NCBI GenBank assembly: GCA_016000045.1
Contig: JAECQY010000001.1
Coordinates: forward strand, 1-64,000
Direction of reading: 5' to 3'
DNA length: 64,000 nt
DNA from: Myxococcaceae bacterium
Lineage (GTDB): Bacteria; Myxococcota; UBA727; JABDBI01
Shown here: positions 60,628-64,000 of the stretch, piece after piece
How positions within the stretch are numbered: the stretch's first letter is position 1
How the letters are laid out: each line of letters opens with the position of its first letter
Made by a program: the position numbers and the translations under genes
Notes under the pieces: generated by a model
The model's input: the letters and a program-made list of their open reading frames with translations, nothing else
Databases searched by the model: none
Told to the model about the DNA's origin: nothing

Positions 60628-61184
60628 TGAATTCCTCGCAAGGCTTCTCGAACCAGTTCAGGCAATGGCTTTTGCGCATGAATCAAAGATTCAACGCGCT
60701 GAATCGCTTGCTCGGCCTGTTGCGGCTTATAGCCAAGATTTAAGATAGCCGATCGCAAATCCATCGAAAGAGAGGAGGCAACAGGCTCCATTTTATCCTT
60801 GAGTTCCAAAACCAACCTCTGGGCCATCTTAGAGCCAATCCCGGGGAGCCGCGTGAGACTGGCAATATCTCCAGACGCAATCACCTGAGTGAGGCGGGCC
60901 GGATCTCCATTGGACAGAAGGCTTAGAGCCATCTTCGGTCCGATCCCAGAAACACTGATGAGCTTTTCAAAACACAACAACCCTTCTTCTGACAGAAATC
61001 CGTAAAGCTCAATCGCGTCTTCTCGCACATGGGTATGAACATGCAAAACCACGCTGCTGCCTTCAGGCCCCAAACAAGACAAATCTCCCAGGGACATCGC
61101 TACCCGATACCCGACTCCACCCACTAAAACAATCAGGCTTCTCAAAGATTTCGCCTGGAGTTGACCACTCAAAAATGCAATCAT
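60624..61184 (-). CDS. ruvA: Holliday junction DNA-binding protein RuvA
   Basis: 186 aa. OB-fold domain ([20 protein letters not shown]), tandem helix-hairpin-helix ([36 protein letters not shown]) and the C-terminal RuvB-binding domain ([19 protein letters not shown]). Loads RuvB on Holliday junctions. ruvC is not next to it. Its ATG abuts that of the divergent VanZ-like gene. Confidence 0.95.
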   Translation of the reverse strand: MIAFLSGQLQAKSLRSLIVLVGGVGYRVAMSLGDLSCLGPEGSSVVLHVHTHVREDAIELYGFLSEEGLLCFEKLISVSGIGPKMALSLLSNGDPARLTQVIASGDIASLTRLPGIGSKMAQRLVLELKDKMEPVASSLSMDLRSAILNLGYKPQQAEQAIQRVESLIHAQKPLPELVREALRGIQ

Positions 61185-61607
61185 ATGATAAATCTCATGT
61201 CCGAAAACCTACAGCGCTCCGCAAAAATCGCAATCTATTACATTCCTTTTGCGGCTTTATGCGGCATCATTTTCTGGCTATCGAGCATGAGCAACCCCCC
61301 AATTCCCGCTTCTCTTCGCTTTTCCAACTCGGATAAGCTTCTTCATGCGATTGCTTTTGGAGCCGTTGGCATCGCAGCCGCCATAGGAACAGCCATACGA
61401 ACGGCGTCTGCAGGTAGAAAAGTCTTTCTCGAGGCTTGGATTTTAACAGGATTTTATGGCTTTATCGATGAAATCCACCAACGCTATGTTCCTCAACGAA
61501 GTTCAGACATTGCCGACTGGTTTGCCGATATCCTGGGAGCCGCAATCGGAATTCTCTTCTTTTTTGCCTTTCTGAAAGTCGTTCAGTGGATGCGACGGTT
61601 TTGGTGA
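61185..61607 (+). CDS. VanZ-like membrane protein
   Basis: 140 aa from ATG 61185 (or 61197). Four membrane helices and the VanZ-family residues: SDKLLHAIAFGAVG, GFIDEIHQRYVPQRSSDIAD, and DILGAAIGILFFF. VanZ gives low-level teicoplanin resistance in enterococci; homologues elsewhere have unknown roles in the envelope. Confidence 0.8.
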   Translation: MINLMSENLQRSAKIAIYYIPFAALCGIIFWLSSMSNPPIPASLRFSNSDKLLHAIAFGAVGIAAAIGTAIRTASAGRKVFLEAWILTGFYGFIDEIHQRYVPQRSSDIADWFADILGAAIGILFFFAFLKVVQWMRRFW

Positions 61608-61617
61608 TGCTTGCTTG

Positions 61618-61695
61618 TTAGAACGCCGCCTCGCGCACTAACCGAACTTGATTGTTTAGTCCCAGATTGTAATGGTTCCAGTGGTGTACCAAAAG
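61618..61695 (-). pseudogene. DUF1566-like C-terminal scrap
   Basis: On the minus strand VHHWNHYNLGLNNQVRLVRE then AAF and TAA (61618-61620). The N-x-x-V-R-x-V-R ending recalls the ends of DUF1566 domains at 29401 and 62917. Too short to be sure. Confidence 0.35.
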
Positions 61696-61737
61696 CAACA
61701 AGGCTGCTTCTTACGAGTTTATTTTGGAAAGTTTGTC

Positions 61738-61998
61738 ATGAATTTGCCAGAATCCGTTAAGCAACGCCTCAAAAATATTGCCACGCATCGTGGATACGAT
61801 ATCAATTCCATCTTTCAATACTATTTGATGGAACGTTTCCTGTACCGCATATCAAAATCTCCTGATGCACAATGTCTCGTTCTCAAGGGGGCTTTGATGT
61901 TGCGCACCCTCTCGCGAGCAACAAGAGATAAGGGGTTGCTCTTGTATCCCTTGCCATTTTTCCACGTTCGCTGGAATGGCTGTTCAACCCGGACATGA
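61738..61998 (+). pseudogene. N-terminal fragment of an AbiEii/AbiGii-type toxin
   Basis: From ATG 61738: MNLPESVKQRLKNIATHRGY, then YYLMERFLYRISKSP and LVLKGALMLRTLSRATRDKG. This is the start of AbiEii nucleotidyltransferase toxins (a type IV toxin-antitoxin, phage-abortive system), up to the nucleotidyltransferase motif that in active proteins reads T-R-D-I-D. Here it reads TRDKG, and the rest of about 200 residues is missing. No AbiEi antitoxin gene is seen. Confidence 0.6.
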
Positions 61999-62007
61999 TC
62001 TTGCCGA

Positions 62008-62804
62008 TTGGTTTCTAAGGTGTATCTACAGGGGCAGCGTTCTAAATGGAGTCGTAACGAAACCAATTTAGTTGCTAAAGTCGGCTATCTTGCCCTGTTG
62101 CCAAATGGTACGGCAGCCCCTTCATCGGCACCTACCCCTTCGCCAATCCCAGCGCCTTCGGAGTGGGCGATGTGGAATGCTTCCACCGGTGTTTATCAAG
62201 ACACGGCCAGCGAGTCCGTTCGTTTTAACTCAGCCAATGGCGTGGTGGTTGATTCGTACACCGGACTTCAATGGCAGGCGATGGGAAGTGCGGGCACCTA
62301 TTTCTGGGATGCTTCGGCAGGCGCAGGTTCTGCTCAAGCTTACTGCATGAGCCAAACAACGGGTAATTATGACGATTGGAGACTGCCAACGAGTGAAGAG
62401 CTGATGACCTTGGTAGACTATACCATTGCTTCTTCTCCCATGATTGATACCGCTGTTTTCTCGAATACACAGTTTTTTTACTGGACTTCAACGGTTTACG
62501 AAGCGAAGCCTGGTTTCGCGCTGAGTTGGTGATTGAAAAGCAGGGCGATGGATCTTGGCGTCTTCCCAGCGTGAAAGAGCTACGCACGTTGGTCGATGTA
62601 ACGACTAGCAATCCCAGTATCGACATCTACGCATTTCCAAACACTCCAGCCAGTTGGTTTTGGTCATCGACTCAGATAGCGGGTGGCGTTAATGCTTGGT
62701 TCGTTTATTTCCACGATGGGCAGATCTTCTCACCTTCGATATGAGCTTTTCTAACTTTGTTCGTTGTGTGCGCAAGTACGAAACTCCGCATGAAATACTG
62801 TGAC
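62008..62804 (+). pseudogene. DUF1566-domain gene broken by two frameshifts
   Basis: Three frames carry parts of one family. 62008-62532 has a Pro/Ser linker and a domain with NGVVVDSYTGLQWQAMG, DDWRLPTSEELMTLVDY and FFYWTSTVYEAKPGF. From 62526 another frame gives GSWRLPSVKELRTLVDVTTS, SWFWSST and AWFVYFHDGQIF. From about 62740 a third gives SFSNFVRCVRKYETP and the stop at 62804. The end of the first domain and start of the second are missing, and no signal peptide remains. The gene is dead unless frames shift. Confidence 0.65.
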
Positions 62805-62916
62805 CCATAACTTGGCTCGAAAGAGGCCGGAAACAGTCCATATTTTGGAAATAATGCTCGACTAAGGCCTATCTCGATACCACAAAGGTCGAGAGTCAAA
62901 ACGTTAAAGGCCGTCC

Positions 62917-63582
62917 TCAGCGCACACAACGGACACCGTAAGGAAGGCCAACGTCATCGAGGCCCATACTACCATCGTTGAAATTGACCAACCAGGCGTA
63001 CACAGAATTGGGCCCATCCGAAGTAGAGGACCAATACGCCCATGGTATGTAATTCCCGTTCAGCACACGAAGCTGCTGATAGAGCTCAAACAACTCCCAG
63101 ATGCTCGGCAAGCGCCAATCTTGCCCCAAGCTCGAGCAATAGGATTCTGCTGCAGGCTGATCTAAAGCAGATACGTTTTCCCCACACTGCCAGGTCAATG
63201 CAGCAACACTTTGCGGTGGAAGTTGACCTGGGGATGGATCTACATCCGTTGCCGCCACAGTGTTGCAAGTCTGGCCAGGAAAGAGCAGCGCTGTATGGCC
63301 GGCTTTACTGGTGAAATTTGTCGAATTATACAAGGTGCATGCACCAGAAGAATTATACACAGCAGCAAGACACTGTGTATTTTCAGCGCACCAATCACAA
63401 CAGTAGGCTGCTGAGCCTGTCTGGATCGCTGGATAGATTCCTTCCCCTAAAACAGACATATTATTGGTCTGAGAACAGGTAGCATTGCTATTCGCCAAGA
63501 TGGAACGCTCAGCTCCAACGCTAAGAGGGAAAACTGAAAAAATGAAGAAGACTTGCAGGACAAAAGAAAAGCATTTACTCAT
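62917..63582 (-). CDS. Secreted PAN/apple-like plus DUF1566 protein
   Basis: 221 aa with SD AGGAG and a signal peptide (cleavage near SVGA). Residues about 50-90 (AAYCCDWCAENTQCLAAVYN, SSGACTLYN) look like a PAN/apple domain with paired Cys, which binds proteins or sugars. Then a DUF1566 domain: EVTWQC-like ALTWQCGENVSALDQ, SSLGQDWRLPSIWELFELYQ, WAYWSSTSDG, YAWLVNFNDG and VRCVR as the last residues. Likely surface-exposed adhesin-like. It is the only intact member of the family in the window. Confidence 0.7.
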   Translation of the reverse strand: MSKCFSFVLQVFFIFSVFPLSVGAERSILANSNATCSQTNNMSVLGEGIYPAIQTGSAAYCCDWCAENTQCLAAVYNSSGACTLYNSTNFTSKAGHTALLFPGQTCNTVAATDVDPSPGQLPPQSVAALTWQCGENVSALDQPAAESYCSSLGQDWRLPSIWELFELYQQLRVLNGNYIPWAYWSSTSDGPNSVYAWLVNFNDGSMGLDDVGLPYGVRCVR

Positions 63583-63811
63583 CGTAACTCCTAATTCAGT
63601 GCGTCGCCAATCGACTTAATGGCCTAGATAGTCCTGTACTCCCAGAATTGCAACATCTTTGATCTCTTCGCTCAAGCAAGATTAGGATAAATGCATTTTT
63701 GCAATAAGATAAAACTTTTATTTTACTGAAAAACAGAAATCACATCGACCAATTTCAATCAACCCAAACAAGAATCGATTGTTATAGAGACAAGATTATG
63801 ATACAGACTCA

Positions 63812-64000
63812 ATGATGCGGCTTTTTCTCGCGCTGTTAATCGTAATCTTAGGTAACGGCTGCGGCACGCATCCGGCCAGTCAGACTCTTGAACAACAACG
63901 CAAGGCTGTGAAGCTGTTCTTTGCCGATACCCTGGACCCAGATCCTGCAGATACACACTCTGAACTTCCGTTCAAGGACGCTTGTTTCAAACATTTGGAG
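63812..64000 (+). CDS. Lipoprotein cut off by the right edge
   Basis: From ATG 63812 (or 63815) 63 codons run to the edge without a stop. MMRLFLALLIVILGNGC is a signal peptide with a lipobox-like GNGC. The mature part starts THPASQTLEQQRKAVKLFFA. The 229 bp between this and the divergent secreted gene is AT-rich and should hold both promoters. Family unknown. Confidence 0.6.
   Translation, partial: MMRLFLALLIVILGNGCGTHPASQTLEQQRKAVKLFFADTLDPDPADTHSELPFKDACFKHLE

Noticed and set aside
1-64000. CRISPR arrays, rRNA genes, riboswitches, tmRNA, RNase P RNA, SRP RNA
   Set aside because: Looked for regular repeats and the typical conserved blocks of these RNAs by eye; none found.

Overview
The window is chromosomal DNA from a Gram-negative (diderm) bacterium with a base composition a little under 50% GC by eye. 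It has KDO/LPS genes, apolipoprotein N-acyltransferase, many lipobox proteins and outer-membrane polysaccharide export. The mix suggests a deltaproteobacterial-type lineage (Myxococcota or Bdellovibrionota): two Hanks-type Ser/Thr kinases (one with the HRDISPQN catalytic loop), a class II DAHP synthase, a type 2 IPP isomerase, a transaldolase/glucose-6-phosphate isomerase fusion, and a MerR-ihfA pair. The exact taxon cannot be fixed from sequence alone.

Layout. 1-5 kb: cut-off secreted protein, IS481 transposase remnant, clpA, a lipoprotein and a nucleotide-transporter-like MFS protein. 5-13 kb (minus strand): Ser/Thr kinase, comEC split by a frameshift, then a polysaccharide export set (barrel, Wza-like, Wzc-like) ending in a NusG/RfaH paralogue. 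13-23 kb (plus): aroA, class II DAHP synthase, dnaA, tlyA, TPR protein, zinc-ribbon kinase, lnt, prfB, mostly overlapping. 23-33 kb: tag, kdsB-kdsA, an internally deleted Rpn-type element, menD, atpB-atpE, mutS, merR, ihfA, rlmE. 33-36.5 kb: mreB coupled to two lipoproteins. 37-40 kb: tRNA-Leu, NAD salvage genes (pncB-nadD), a Phd-type antitoxin with a truncated PIN toxin. 40-49 kb (minus): gyrA-rpsU-ribF, brnQ, a nuclease/ATPase pseudogene, lgt-rplU-rpmA-gap-pgk. 49-55 kb: an overlapping pentose-phosphate operon (tal-pgi, gnd, zwf, pgl). 55-64 kb: a glycosyltransferase-like lipoprotein, infA, fni, the intact Rpn element, an apparently inactive trypsin-like protein, ruvA-ruvB, and a decaying region of DUF1566 and AbiEii pieces.

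Themes. Genes are tightly packed with many ATGA/TTGA start-stop overlaps, and TTG/GTG starts are common. Scattered among the housekeeping genes are many broken pieces: IS481, ComEC split at a six-base homopolymer, an Rpn copy with a 465-bp in-frame deletion, a PrmA-like fragment, DUF1566 tails, a PIN toxin of 39 codons, an AAA-ATPase/nuclease remnant and an AbiEii fragment. This looks like a genome losing its accessory and defence content. Together with the nucleotide-transporter-like protein and BrnQ, it is compatible with, but does not prove, a host-associated life.

No clear new multi-gene defence or biosynthetic system was found. The best candidates for something undescribed are the mreB-lipoprotein-lipoprotein operon, the export cluster with its own NusG paralogue, the zinc-ribbon kinase with an exported C-terminal domain, and the lipid-anchored glycosyltransferase-like protein.
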